A stretch of DNA of 64,000 bases from contig NC_079426.1 in assembly GCF_026213295.1 (NCBI RefSeq), positions 21,623,639-21,687,638 on the forward strand, given 5' to 3'. The DNA comes from Gadus chalcogrammus. Lineage: Eukaryota; Chordata; Actinopteri; Gadiformes; Gadidae. A program made the position numbers and the translations under genes. Below the pieces are notes generated by a model, which saw only the letters and a program-made list of their open reading frames with translations, was not told the origin of the DNA and did not search any database. Shown one piece after another: positions 34,908 through 47,888 of this stretch (positions within the stretch are counted from its first letter, which is position 1; each line of letters begins with the position of its first letter).

Positions 34908-37900
34908 CTCTGAGCTATTTCGATCTCTAAATCCCCATTAATAAGAAAAGCCCATGTATTTTAAAACCTCTGGAAAATGCACTCCCATATTCTCTCTCAC
35001 ACACAAACACACACACACAGCATGGGGCTCAGACATTAAAAGGACATTCCCGTCGGCTAATTCTAGCCAAGCTTTTGAACCGTTTGCAAATCAGGGTGTC
35101 AATCACCGCAGAGCATCCAAACCCACGCTGCAGCTCAGCACTCTGCCAGTCCTTACTTGACTACACAGGCAATCTTATCTTCATTTTACCCCTTAATCCA
35201 TCCCTTCATTTTTATTTTACTTTGCAGAGGTAAAGATTGGCCACCGTCCTTACAGCCAATGGGATTAGAGGACAGAAAACCGAGGAAGCAACCTTGGGTA
35301 TCTGTGTTGTTTTTAATATCCCCAGTTAGTTCCAAGTCTGCATAGATTTGGTAGTGGAACCAAGAAGATGAAATGACACGGGGGAACCCAAGGGATCCAG
35401 CTGACTCCCCTCCAGACAGATCTGGAGCTGGGCGATGTTCACGCTGGCCCTGTGGGGAATACACTTCATGAGGACCTCTGCTTTGTGAGCATGTGGATAG
35501 AGAGAGAAAGAGAACACATAATGTATGTTTTAAATAATTGTGCTGGACTGGCCAGAACTCAGAAAAACAGCTTGAAAACCCTTGAAATAAAGGGAGAGGG
35601 CTAGCAAGTGGGAATTGAATCACATTTAATCTACTGAATTTCAGCGGGCAGTAAAATCACAATAGGTTTAAGTTTTGGGCAAAAAATCACTTGTGCTTTG
35701 AAATGCACCGGTGATTTCAAAAGAAAGCTCATTGCCAGCCTAAACATTGTCAACCGTACTCATTTGTTACTTTGTTTGTTAGTATTATTCAATTGAACGG
35801 CTTTCTTGAAGCACATTCATGCTAAGCTCAAACACGGCCACGGCTAAAGAAAACAAGAGATAAACTGAAGAGGAAAACAAAATTGTTGCTGTGTGTGTGT
35901 GTGTGTTTATGTGCGTGATTATGTGCGTGTGCATCCGTGTGTGCGTGGCAAGTGGGATAACTGAATCTTTCCAAAGCAAACTTCAAGCACAACAAGCGAG
36001 ATGAATAGATACATCACTGAATCATGCATTTTAAATGCAGGCCATCAACATGATTTGAGATATCTTGTCTTACCTTCAAAAAGAGTAAGAAAAAATGCAA
36101 GAACAGCGGAATTTCCTCCCAATTGATTCAGGTTGAAGTATTAGGAACATTTGCCAGCATCCACTTTTATAAAACAGTACTTTCTATGTACCACAAACAT
36201 CTATGCAGATATTTTTTTAATAGTATAAGCTGTTGTTAATGTATGAATTCTGCCACAGTATTGCCAAGGTTTTAATTTTACTTCTTACCATAAATATGGA
36301 GCTCTTAAGCAAATTTCTGCAGTCCCATCATGCACCCACTCAAAAATAAATATTCTGTTAATGAGTGTTCATACACAAAATGGAACTGAATGTTACTGTA
36401 TTAACGGGATGCTATCATGTCCATGTGGCCAGGTAATCTATTAACCCTGCCTCTCCATTTATTTCAAACCAGATAAAAATAGCTGTGGATGTCTTGGCAT
36501 CCCCCTAAATCCAGTATTCCTCATGCTTAAATTGTTTGGGGTACGTTGTCGCTTGTACTGTGGGCCAGACACTGTCTGTTTGTATGACACTCAATGGCAA
36601 GTTGCATGAAAACCTGTGAAAGTGACGCCGTCTCTATACATCACGACCCTATGGCTGTTGTTCAGAATGTTGGAAACGCCACTGAACACCATGGTCCTCT
36701 TAAAAGGCCCTGTGTTGGTCCTACAATGACACCGCTCTGAAAAGTTGTATCGCTGACTAGAGTCATGCTGTTCATCATGTCTTCAGTTTCTTTTGAGATA
36801 TGAGGAGGACAGGATAAGTGTTTCCAACCGTTGCGACTAGTATTGAGTTGTGAATCTTGAGGCTGGAAGATCAGTCTAAATGATGATACAATTGAAGGTG
36901 TTCAAAAATGTTGGCAAATATACCCCAACCACAAACAAATTAATTCACAACTCCCCAAAACACTATATTCACAGTCCAACATTGCTAATCGGGCCGTTAT
37001 ACAGCAAGTACAACATCGACTTGGCTAGAGTGTTCTTGGCTCCTTTTTGAAAACTCCAATATATATTTCCACACTGAAATCACAAAACAATTACTCCATT
37101 GTCCTTATCCATTATCCAAAATCTCTTTTAGATAGGGCTGTCTCTTTTCTATGGCTGCTTGAGACACTGCGTTCCACATGTGTCCCTTAAATGGCCCCTA
37201 TGGGAACAAACTATTTTGAGCACCAATATTGCAGGGGCGCCCTGTGCCCGTGTGACTGACAGTTGGGTGTGAGAGGCGCAGAAAGGCTTAATGTTGCCTC
37301 TGGATGATCTGTCAATCAGAAGGGGGGGGGGGGGGGGGGTTGTGTTTGTGTGTGTGTAAAATGGTTGGGTTAATGTGCCTTTGTGTAAGCATGGTAATAT
37401 TCAGTTGGCAACCTCATTATAAACTGAATGATTGTATGTATATTTATTATATATATTTCATATTATTATGTGTGTAAAAATCTAAATATTGGGGAAGTAA
37501 ATGGAAGAGTGACCAAAAAACAACATAAATTGTTATATTTGTGCTTAAGATTTCTTCATTTTGTTATTTCGTTAACTAACAACTGTTGGATGAAGGGACT
37601 GTGTATGTGTGTGTCATCTCGAATTTGGTTCTTAATTCAAGCATGAACTAGTCGATGAGACGTTAAACATAGGTATATTTATTCAGCATTTAGTTTCATT
37701 TTAGGCAACCAAATACTGTAGTGATGTAGGGTTTGAGCGTCTCTGCTTGCGAAATGCAACTAGAGTGTTATGCTGTTCAACTCCACTCTAAATTATATTT
37801 TTGGGCCATAAATGGGTGTAGCAAGTTCTGGCGGTTCTCTCTGGTCATGCGCCCCCCTATCAGCTGACTGCTAAAGCGGTCCATCAAACGTACACTGATA

Positions 37901-38202
37901 GGTGGTAAATTTAAGACCTTTCATCTGAAACACACTGTTCGAAGTGAAGTGTGCTGAGCAGAATTTAGCCCACCGCCACCCCAACCTCCGACTACTTTGG
38001 TTCTGCTCTGAATTGTATGTAACCTATCAAATGGGTTGAGATATCTGATGTGCCCCATGGGGGATTGTATAGTTCTCCCTGTAGTCAAACTTTGGAAGGC
38101 TGTCTGTTTTCTGTATCTGATGCCTGTATGTCATGCTTTAAATCCTACAGCAGGGAGCACCAGAAAAGAGTGGAATTGTATTCCTAAGAACTAATTTGTA
38201 TA
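34907..38202. other. Non-coding sequence; no gene seen
   Basis: Holds a GT tract at 35888-35907, a run of about 18 G at 37322-37339 and TA-rich patches. No open frame here resembles a known protein. Confidence 0.5.
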
Positions 38203-38259
38203 ATTTCTGGTAATAAATGGTTAAATCTATGGGTTGAGATATTCCTGACAGAAATATTG
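38203..38259 (+). repeat. 57-bp exact duplicate, copy 1
   Basis: ATTTCTGGTAATAAATGG through GACAGAAATATTG is identical to 42809-42865. Confidence 0.9.
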
Positions 38260-40949
38260 TGACAGTTGTCATGTTAACATAGTTCATATAAATAAGGCTG
38301 TTTTCTAAGATCTTATCTACACAAATGTGTAGGGTTAAGGCTTCCCTCCATGAATGTCATCCAAAGTGGCTATAGTACCAAGGCTTAGATGTCTTTAGAT
38401 TAAAACTCAATGTTGGGTCTTATTGTTCTTATGTGACAATAACTGCATTCATACATTCATCAGCTTATGTACCTTTGCGGTTTGTGTATCGCAGCCAACT
38501 TAGTATACAGTTTTCTGATTTCCCGGCTGCCTTCATTTTATTCTCATGATCGACTGCTGAAAACAATACCAAACACTGGCCCCTGTTCGAGGAGATCAAT
38601 TGAGATTAGGCCATAAGAAAAAAACTTAATGCAAGTATGTGGGAACTTGGTCAAGGCGGGATGTCCTCCGAACAATGAAAGCAGTGTTTTGAAATAACAG
38701 CCAAAGTTGCAGTGCTGAATCTGATATTGAGGTGACACCTCCTGGCCCTCCCCGTGCCTGGCCCAGGCCAGTCTAGACACCCCACCCCACCCTCTCTCAA
38801 TACCGCATAGCGCTCTCCCAAGCAGGGCCCCAGAAGCAGCACAGCTAGCCGGGACCTCATTAAACATTTAAATGGCTCAAAGGAAGCTGGGCAATGAAAA
38901 CATCATGGCTGAGCAGGAGACAGGAGTCCTACGATGAGTCAGAAGTAGATGAAAAGAGAGAATGATGGCTGATGATAAACTGACCAGAGTATGGTGGAAG
39001 ATATAACATAGACAAGGACCATCCTTACACACACACACACACACGCACAAATGCACACACACCTAGGAGGAATACAAGTAGAGGTCGTACAACTCAATCT
39101 GATGAAAAAAATTCAATAAAAAATGACATTCGGATAATCACGCCGAAATTGGTGTCATGATGAAATGCCTTTCGTTGAATCAGAGGAGAGAGAAAAGAAG
39201 GAAATGAATAGGAATGCTATAAGTCAATATGCAGGTCACATCTGAGCAGAGGCAAACTGTCATTGCCTTTAAGAAGTCCTCCACTGAAGGCTTAAGGTAA
39301 TAACTACAGCCTAAAACCCGTTGACACCGTTATTAAACAGTCTCGGTGAACTACAGGTCCTATTTTCCAATGTGTACTTTATCGTTATTTGCAAATTGTC
39401 ACTGGCTGGTGTGTCGTGCTTCTGCACTCTGGTCCAATGTGCCTCTCTCCCACCTTTACACAGAATGACCTCAGCTATCACTCTCAACATCAGGAGGCAA
39501 CATTCTGTCTATTTTACATTTATCAAATAAATAATGCATCCAATGTGTAATTCTGATATGTATAGCATGCTTTATTGTTCACTGTGAAAGCAAGACATTT
39601 GATATGCTCTGAATAGTAAGCATAATCTTATAGGCAATGTTACCTATTTGACCTAACTTATTCGTATTAAAGAAAACTGCAAAAATGTTGTTTTGCATTA
39701 AGTAATTGCTCTAGTTTCACATCCTATTTCTGGAACCTTCTTTCTCAGTCTTCCTGGAAGTATTTTATATCTTATAGACAGACAATATTTGAAGGCAGCG
39801 CTAAATATACTTGGGCCAATGGGAGATATCACAGCCTTCTTCAAACCTATTCCCCCCTCCCCCTTTCTTACTGCCAAGAGCAGTCAAAAAATATCAAAGT
39901 GGTTAAATATGTTGAATGAAATAGTTTACCGTTGTCATACACATCCGGCATACAGTTGATTTTACGTGAACGTCTTTTTAGCAATGGACACACAGAAAGA
40001 CATACAGACAGACAGAGAATTCTCGGGATGATGAATCACAAAATAAAAAGCAGTGGGTACTAAATGGGCTGTACTGTTTCTGTGTTCACGCAGGCCGTTG
40101 TCTGTGTTCGAGTAGACCATTGTCTGAACGCTTCTGTGTCTTAATCATTGGTCATCCCAGGTATTGAGAATCTCTAAGACACCTCTGAGAATCTCAACAG
40201 ACCTATGAAAATTGGAAAGACATATAAAAGTTTGTACACCACACACAAAATAATCCCTTTCAGCTGTTATTGTATCTGTCTAGAGAGGATCCATGATCCA
40301 GTGCAATACTTTCACTGAACAGTGTAGATTTAGACTGATGATTCCAGACAAATTTATAAGAAAAGGGGCCTTTTAAAGAATGCTCTGTGTACGATATTCT
40401 CAGTTTCCCCAATGGTGTTACTCTGCAGGGGGCTATCAAGCTTCGAGTCCTTTCAAAGTGCTTGCTCTTACCACTTAAGTATGCTGATTGTGACTTTATT
40501 TTCTATACCTGTCGCTTTCTATTTGTTATTGAGTCTGACCAGGTCTCATTCTGAAATACTTTGAGTTGAGTTGTTGCAAGAGAACGTGAGTGATGAACAA
40601 ATGTTGGACTACAGAAAGCGTAGCCTTACGTTATCTAGAGGAGATTGAGATTATAATAACAAAAGGGAGATTTCCTGCAACATCTAAACTCTTGAGTGAG
40701 AGCTCTCCATCTGAGAAACCTTGTTAGACACAATAGCAAACTGATCATGCGAAAGGTAGAGAAAAAAGTTAGTTTTATTACTCTAAAAAGGCCTTTAACC
40801 TCAACACAGTTGTGGAGAGTCCGTGTTCAGGTGCTTGTTTCAGCAGCCTCACCTACCCCGAGTAAGGCTGACTAGTCTGGGGCATGGTGAGATTTAACTC
40901 CATTGGTGCATTAGGGCATAAAAAATGAACCCACCATCACACAGACTTA
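38260..40949. other. Non-coding sequence; no gene seen
   Basis: Contains a CA tract at about 39027-39061. I see no coding frame, transposon end or RNA gene. Confidence 0.5.
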
Positions 40950-41455
40950 GGCCACGTTTATACGTAGCAGGGTATTTATAGAAACGAATATTTCCCCCCC
41001 TCCGTTTTCAAAAATAACATTGTGCACACAACATCGTTTTCAAAAAAGTTGTCGTTTACATCAAAACGGATAAATACGCCGTTGGAAAAAATTATAACTA
41101 TGCCAAACCTATGGGCGGCATTGTAGGGAGAAGGATAAAGCCATGCAAGCCAATCAGAATCCTCAGAATCAACAAAAACGAATAACACGAGCGTCTTCCT
41201 GTAACAAACAAACTGTAAACATAAGGCGCTCATATGACGTTAAGCATTTCCTGGCGCATAATGTGACGTTTCAGAACCTAAAACCCCGTTTCTACCCGTT
41301 GACACGACAACACGTAACCGGCGTTTTCAGAAATCTCCACTTTGGCCGGAGTTTTTAGAAATGATCGTTTTCTGTGACAAGAACGGCGTTTTCGTGTAAA
41401 TGAGAGGCCAAACCGTGTGAAAATATCTGCGTTTTCCCTTCGTGTAAACGGGGCC
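40950..41455. mobile_element. Harbinger-type MITE, 506 bp
   Basis: GGCCACGTTTATACG at the left is mirrored by CGTGTAAACGGGGCC at the right. The 3-bp duplication TTA is at 40947-40949 and 41456-41458. Repeated words AACGGCGTTTTC and AAAACG occur inside. It shares GGCC-based ends and the TTA target with the MITE at 21381. Confidence 0.85.
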
Positions 41456-41689
41456 TTAGGGAGGACATCTGGGCCACACCCAGGCCCAGAATAATCTGCC
41501 TAGCTCTGGCTGGCTATGGCCGCTTAAACTAGCCGAAGTTACCATGCACAAATTTCTAGTCAAAACTTTTCAATCATGCTCCCAAAACATCGATGTACAT
41601 GACACCGCTTCTAACCTTTACCATCCGGAGTCCAAGGTGTGTTGAGGGAATTAGACGTCAAATTCAATGCTCCGCAAATACTGCCTGGA

Positions 41690-43560
41690 TCTGAGAAAAG
41701 TTGAGATGAGGAAATTCCCTACGTGTTGTTTGCAGCCCCTGAAGCAGTTCAGGAATCCCTAGGATTCAGTTCTGGAGAGCTTGTTTTTGCTCACACGCCT
41801 GCGATCCACTCAGATCTTTAGAAGGGCAGTTGCTCTCACATGAACCATCTCCTGAGAAAAATATGTTGGATTTTCTTCGTCAGTTCCGTCAGGTCCATCA
41901 GGTCAATTGCCTTGCAAGAGAGTTTTTCTAACTCCCTGTGCGCGATGAAGTATCATTATGACCGTTTTGCCGTTCCTTGAAACTTCCAGGTGGGCGATAA
42001 AGTTTTGGCATTACTGCCATTCCCCGGATCAGCCCTCTCTGCTAGATTCTTCTGTCCATATGAAATCCATGATCGGCTCAGTGACACAGATTATGTCATC
42101 AGCAACCCCGAAAGAAGATGCAAGTGTGTAAACATGTTCAAAACATATTCTCGAGAAGCGCACAGGAGTAGATCCGCCAAAATACCTGTTGCTGTTGACA
42201 GCGCCAAGCTGTTTGTGAAAGAGGATGCTAAGGGGTCTACTTGTGACAATGAACTGCTAATGCGGCCCCCCTCACATCAAAGTGCCCAGTTGTCCATCTC
42301 TTGAGAAGATGGAGGTGTTATCGTCTCAGTTAGATCGCCTGTCAACTGAACAGCAAGGTCATGTAACTGACATAATAGCCTTTTTCATCTTCTCTTCAAT
42401 GACTTTCCGACCCGAACAAGCCTCCTCAAACAGGACATTGATGCTCAAAGCGCAAGTCCTATAAATCAGCATCCTTTACAAGTTAACTTAGTTAAGCATG
42501 GACTAATGAAGAAAGAGGCAGAGTACCTCTTAAAACATGGCTTAGCCATTCCAAGCTCCAGCGTGTGCAGCTCTGTACCTTCTGGAGGCTAAATCTGTTT
42601 CGGTTCCTCTCGATTCATAACGGATTTCCGTAAAGTAAATGCTAGAACATTTCCAGACTCTAATCCCAGTTGGCTGGTGGACAGGGTTGATTATTTAGGT
42701 ACTGCTAAGTAGCCAGTTAGACTTGCTCAGAGACTATTGGCAAGTTCCATTAACGGATCGAAACCTCGCCAGATATTTTTCTACAGTACAGCGTCATGGC
42801 GTTGTATCATTTCTGGTAATAAATGGTTAAATCTATGGGTTGAGATATTCCTGACAGAAATATTGGCATGTGTAACACCTGGTCACCTTTCAAAGATCGG
42901 TAAAGATGGTTAAGTTTGGGATGGCCAACTTTAACGCATATCTGGTTAATGCGATTGTATTCACCACCACTTTGGAGAATCACATGCAGATCATTGACCA
43001 AGTGTTCGCCAAGCATCACTTTGCAAAATATAAATTTGGAAAAGCGAAGTCACCTCCTTGGGAAGACAGGTGGGTCAAAGCCAGGTCTAACCCTTATAAG
43101 CAAAGGCCCAGGTGATAACTGGGTCGCCCATTCCTTCCACTAGGAGAGCTCTTTTTTTAAGGCGTAGCAGGTTATTACTGGAGTTTCTGTGCAACTTTTC
43201 CACTATTGTCCATCCTCAAACGGATCTCCTTAGTCTGAAGGTAGACATTGTGTGAACCTTTGAGTGTGAACATGCTTTTGATAGGGTGCTGATTGGGTCA
43301 ACCACCTGATTTGTGGTCTTTTGTACAACAAGCATCATGTCAGATACTCTGACATGAAACCCTTGCTTTGCACATGGAAGCATATGGCAGGTCCTGTCCA
43401 TTGCAAGATGTAATCTTCACTGATCATAACCCTCTAGTTTTTCTCTCCTGCATTTACAATCATAATTAATGTCTCACACGGTTGGCTTGGATCATGCAAG
43501 ATTACAACTTGGAAATTTTTCAACACTGTTCAACATACCACAAATTTGGATATAATGCAG
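41690..43560 (+). pseudogene. Decayed Gmr1-like retrotransposon: integrase, reverse transcriptase, RNase H
   Basis: On the plus strand, a broken frame starts with WDEEIPYVLFAA and ESLGFSSGELVFAHTP (integrase end, about 41706-41807). It continues with GDKVLALLPFPGSALSARFF and CPYEIHDRLSDTDYVISNPE (41990-42115). Downstream come LTDRxLARY-like bases after DYWQVP (about 42733), ENHMQIIDQVFAK (42978-43016), VIFTDHNPLVFL (about 43412) and MQDYNLEI (about 43494). Integrase thus precedes reverse transcriptase and RNase H, the Gmr1 order. Stops and frameshifts are frequent. A 57-bp duplicate sits inside the reverse-transcriptase part. Confidence 0.75.
42809..42865 (+). repeat. 57-bp exact duplicate, copy 2
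   Basis: Identical to 38203-38259. It lies within the reverse-transcriptase region of the decayed Gmr1-like element, replacing or interrupting conserved coding sequence. Confidence 0.9.
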
Positions 43561-45499
43561 AGTTAATAATGCACTTTTGGACCCCAGTTTTCCGGTACAT
43601 AAATGTGGGAGTGTGTGTGGATAATGGCTATTTTAACGATCCTCATCTAGCCGAGTCTGATGGGACTCTGAGGCCGGGTGAGACTGCACACCGGTTCAAA
43701 TATAGCATTGTGTAGCATTTTCATTCGCTTTGCTAATCAGTGTATCAAGGACCGACCCAGCGATCCAACAACCCTCTCCAGTGCACCCTGGTGGAGGCCA
43801 TAATGGCGGAGGTCCCCGACCACAGCTGATAAGCTCGGGCTAAGGCAGAGGAGGGCTTACGTTGCCCGCTGCCTGAGACGGGCCTCAACAAAATGGGGGA
43901 ATGTATACTGCCCTGGAGGAGAAGTCTTCCATTGCGCAGTCTTCCATCACCGGCAGGGGCCTTGATGGCTTGTTCATCAGCGCCGGCCCCCCTGAACACT
44001 TGGGGGGACTATGTGCCGGGTGTTGGGGTCTGTGTTGGGGCAGTGTTAATAATAATAATAATAATAAATGAAATTTATATGGCGCTTATTATATATAGTG
44101 TTGCAATCATGTTCGTGGTCGCCATGTCCGGGTGCTGCAAAGGATCCTGGGAGGGTCGGGGGAAGTAGCACCCCCACCGAGGCAGTCATGGGTGTGGGGG
44201 GTAAAATGTGTGTTTCATGTGTGTGCGGTGTGTAAAATAAAGGCAACTCTCGAGGTTGTGCAGTGTATGGGGTACTTTGGGAGTTGGGAGTTGCAAACTC
44301 TTTTAAACCTCGGCTTCCATCTTTGCTGTGCTGCTCGCCACAATATATTGCCTTTATATTGTTGTGAGTCATTTTAAAAAAAAGGTTACATCTGGTTCTG
44401 TTCAAATGAAATTAATTTTGCCTCCTCCAACATAGAAAAAATAAATGCAGCATGTCAGGGGACTTACCCCATTTATAGGCCAACATCTTTGTGCATTGGA
44501 GGACAGGTTTCCAGATCAGCAATGTCTTCATTCTGTTCATATTTCAGGTATTCTTTGGTCTCTAAACCACAGGCCAGGTTTAAAGAGACCCGTTAAGCTT
44601 GAGTCTCTTCTGACAAGCTTGCTTACGCTTTGAGGGTAACCTCCATCAATTCTTCCTATAAATTTGACATTGCTCTACTGAGTCAGGAATGGTGAAGAAC
44701 AGGTGAATTGGATTTTCCCCTTTCACAAAAGCAGTCTTTGCCTGCAATTTTCAAGATCATTTCCTAGTATAATTTGCAGATCAATGAGGGTGCGGCTGTG
44801 TTTTGAATGAAAGAAGTACATTTCCAGGAGAGGCATGTAAAACAGTTACGCCCTTCTAATGCTTCACATAGAGCAGGCGAACCAATCACAAGACTCCGCT
44901 GAGGAGGTCTTTGAATCCAAAACTGTTTATCTTAAAGCGCCAATGCTTTTCAATTCTGAAACTTTTAAATGGTTCAAACATGTTTGATATAGGAGGGGGA
45001 GGAGCCCGTAGAGTTGGCAAAAAAAATCCTTATTTAAAATGAGTGAATCAGTTCAAATGATTGACCACAGATGGATAGACTCCTATTTCCGTTTAGTGAA
45101 AAAAGGTTTAGGTTTCCGTCTCAGCTCCCTAAGGTTGTCTAACTTCTGTTTTAGCAAAAATAGATGTTTTAACAACAATACTTTATGAATGTCAATGTGC
45201 ATAGGAAGAGACATGAGCGTTTTCTGACCTTCGACTTGATTCAGAATGAGTTGTATCTTCTTGCTTCACACCCTCTTATGAAAGGAACCGAAAAGACCGC
45301 TCAAGAAAGACTAGTACAGCCAGGCTAGTCATTCCAGGTTAAAATGCTGGTCAGACACAAGGCCCCATTCCATGGCTTTCCTATCTGGAAAATGCATCCA
45401 GATTGCCATAGATGTACAGTACAGTCCAAGTGAATGACTTTGTGTTTGTTTAAAACTTGCCGTGCTTGAGAACACATCATGTTCAACCACGTCAAGCTG
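43561..45499. other. Mostly unassigned; possible 3' remnant of the Gmr1-like element
   Basis: 43740-44040 is GC-rich and includes AAAATGGGGGAATGTA, which could be a degraded purine tract next to an LTR. I cannot find a paired LTR. An (AAT)n run lies at 44047-44069. No gene is seen from 44400 to 45499. Confidence 0.3.
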
Positions 45500-45540
45500 G
45501 TGTCATGCAGTGTTTCCCACAGAAATGTTGGAGACTATAG

Positions 45541-45560
45541 GCAAGGCAAGGCAAGGCAAG
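45541..45560 (+). repeat. LINE tail repeat (GCAAG)n
   Basis: Four GCAAG-type units mark the 3' tail of the minus-strand L2 element, a tail type common in fish LINEs. Confidence 0.8.
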
Positions 45561-45983
45561 GCAACTTTATTTATATAGCACTTTTCATACACAAGGCAGA
45601 CTCAAAGTGCTTCACATATAAACATTGTTATACATTAAAATAAAATAATAGATAAGTAAAAGAAAACATATGCAAAGAAATGAGTAAAATAGAAAGTTAA
45701 AAAGGCTTTTTAGTAAGTAAAATTGAAAGTGCAATGTATTTAAGAAAGTGAGAAAATTAAATTGAAAGTTATTTAAGATCAGATCAACAGTCTCTCTGGA
45801 ACCCAAGTCGGGACTACAACCCGACCTAAAGGACAATATTCTAGGACTCTAACCCAGCTTCTAGGACTCTAGCCCAGCAACCTTTCTCTCTGGTATCAGA
45901 TCATGTATTTTTTTGGTAAAAATAGAAAATAAAGGGAAAGTTAAAAAGGCATTTTAGTAAAATAAAGGTAAAGTATTTAAGAT

Positions 45984-46964
45984 TTAGCAGAAAGCTAAAG
46001 CAAACATAAAAGTCTTCAATCTTGTTTTGAAGGTGCTCAGAGTTGGGGCAAGTCTTAAATCCTCAGGGAGTTTATTCCAGCTATTTGTTGCATAGTAACT
46101 AAATCCTGCTTTCCCATGTTTCGTGTTTACTCTGGGGATAATTAACAGATTGGTCTCAGAAGATCTTAGTGTTCTAGAAGGCTTATGTAGTGGAAGCATA
46201 TCAGTTAAATATTTTGGGCCTAAACCATGTAGGGATTTAGAGGTTAGCAACATGATTTTAAAATCAATTCTCTGACCTACAGGAAGCCAATGTAACGATT
46301 TAAGAATTGGTGTAATATGTTCAAATTTTTTGGTCTTTGTTAAAACTCTAGCAGCAGCATTCTGAACAAGCTGAAGCTTCCTTAGCGTTTGTTTTGGGAG
46401 ACCTGTAAGGAGACCATTGCAGTAATCAAGCTTACTAGTGATAAAGGCATGTACAAGTTTTTGTAAGTCTTCTGTGGACATGAGCCCTCTAAGTCTTGCT
46501 ACATTTTTAAGGTGATAATATGCAGATTTTGTAACTGATTTGATGTGACTTTCGAAATGTAAATCAGAATCCATGATAACCCCTAGGTTTCTGGCTTTGA
46601 TTGAGGTTTTCAGGGACAGAGAGTGAAGGTGTTGGGTTACTTTAAGCCTTTCAGTTTTAGCACCAAATACAATTATCTCTGTTTTATCCTCATTTAGCTG
46701 AAGGAAATTTCGGCACATCCAGTCTTTCACTTGCTCAATGCACTGGCACAGCAGATCTATGGGCCGATAGTCATTTGGTGATAGCGATACATAGATTTGC
46801 GTGTCATCAGCATAGCAATGATGGTCAATATTGTTATTATGCATGATTTGCCCTAGTGGGAGCATGTAGATGTTGAATAAAGAGGGTCCTAAGATCGAAC
46901 CTTGTGGGACTCCACACATCACGTTGGTTGATTGATTCTGATACAAAGTCGCCGATGGAAACAA
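45984..46964 (-). CDS. L2 reverse transcriptase, C-terminal half
   Basis: A 326-codon frame holds the RT core: CGVPQGSILGPSLFNIYMLP, then the catalytic box CYADDTQIYVSL with both aspartates. It continues through the thumb and C-terminal domain (LGVIMDSDLHFESHIKSVTK, LPVGQRIDFKIMLLTSKSLH) and ends LKTFMFALAFC before TAA. This is the conserved end of fish L2 proteins. The frame begins after a one-base shift at about 46925-46965 relative to the preceding part. The catalytic residues are intact. Confidence 0.85.
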   Translation of the reverse strand: MFPSATLYQNQSTNVMCGVPQGSILGPSLFNIYMLPLGQIMHNNNIDHHCYADDTQIYVSLSPNDYRPIDLLCQCIEQVKDWMCRNFLQLNEDKTEIIVFGAKTERLKVTQHLHSLSLKTSIKARNLGVIMDSDLHFESHIKSVTKSAYYHLKNVARLRGLMSTEDLQKLVHAFITSKLDYCNGLLTGLPKQTLRKLQLVQNAAARVLTKTKKFEHITPILKSLHWLPVGQRIDFKIMLLTSKSLHGLGPKYLTDMLPLHKPSRTLRSSETNLLIIPRVNTKHGKAGFSYYATNSWNKLPEDLRLAPTLSTFKTRLKTFMFALAFC

Positions 46965-47888
46965 AGTAGTTCCTATTTTGTAGGTAGGATCTGAACCAAT
47001 TTAAGACTGTGCCTGAAAGCCCCACCCAGTTTTCTAACTTGTCCAAAAGTATTGTATGGTCTACAGTGTCGAATGCAGCACTGAGGTCTAGTAGCATTAG
47101 TATTGAGGTTTTGCCAGAGTCTGTGTTAAGACGGATGTCGTTTACAACTTTAATGAGGGCGGTCTCAGTGCTGTGCAGGGGTCGAAATCCTGATTGGAAG
47201 GTGTCATAACAACCAGTTGATGCCAGGAAATGATTAAGTTGCTGGAGGACAACTTTCTCAATGATTTTACTTATGAAGGGCAGATTTGATATTGGTCTGT
47301 AGTTGTTAATAATAGAGGTATCTAGGCTCCGCTTTTTTAAAAGGGGTTTAATAACTGCAGTTTTCAGGGCTTTTGGGAAGTTGCCTGACTGGAGAGAGTT
47401 GTTAACTATCTGCAATATGTCTATTGCTAGGCAGTCAAAAACATTCTTAAAGAGGTTGGTAGGTAAAGAATCAAGGCAACAGGTGGATGGCTTTAGTTGT
47501 GTAACAGTTTCCACAAGAGTTTTAGAGTCAATAACATTAAAGCATGCCATCCCTGCCACGTTACTTTTGCCTGAACAGGGTGGTAGTCCAACATTTTTGT
47601 TTGAAGTGGAGATATTGATGGCGCGTCTGATGCCTTCAATTTTATCAGTATAAAAAGCTGCAAACTCATTGCATTTCTGCGTGGAATGGAGATCAGGTGG
47701 AATTTGTGTTGGGGGGTTGGTCAGTCTGTCAACAGTTGCAAATAGGGTTTTTGCATTATTATTATTGGATTTAATGATATTGGAGAAAAATGTTTCTCTA
47801 GCACTTTTTAAGTCTGAATTGTAGGCACGGAGGCTCTCTTTGTAGATATGATGGTGAATATGAAGTTTTGTTTTACGCCAGATGCGTT
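46925..47888 (-). pseudogene. L2 reverse transcriptase, N-terminal half
   Basis: After a one-base shift near 47889 the protein continues as ERIWRKTKLHIHHHIYKESL, RLTNPPTQIPPDL and NEFAAFYTDKIEGIRR. It reaches IKPLLKKRSLDTSIINNYRP, ISNLPFISKIIEKVV, SGFRPLHSTETAL and LMLLDLSAAFDTVDHTILLD, the first RT blocks including the FDTVDH aspartate. The frame shifts again near NYFVSIGDFVSES before GVPQGS. From 47559 downwards it is open. Confidence 0.8.

Noticed and set aside
35186..35623. 145-codon minus-strand frame in non-repeat DNA
   Set aside because: No domain, no codon pattern and no neighbouring exon with good splice sites; compatible with chance.
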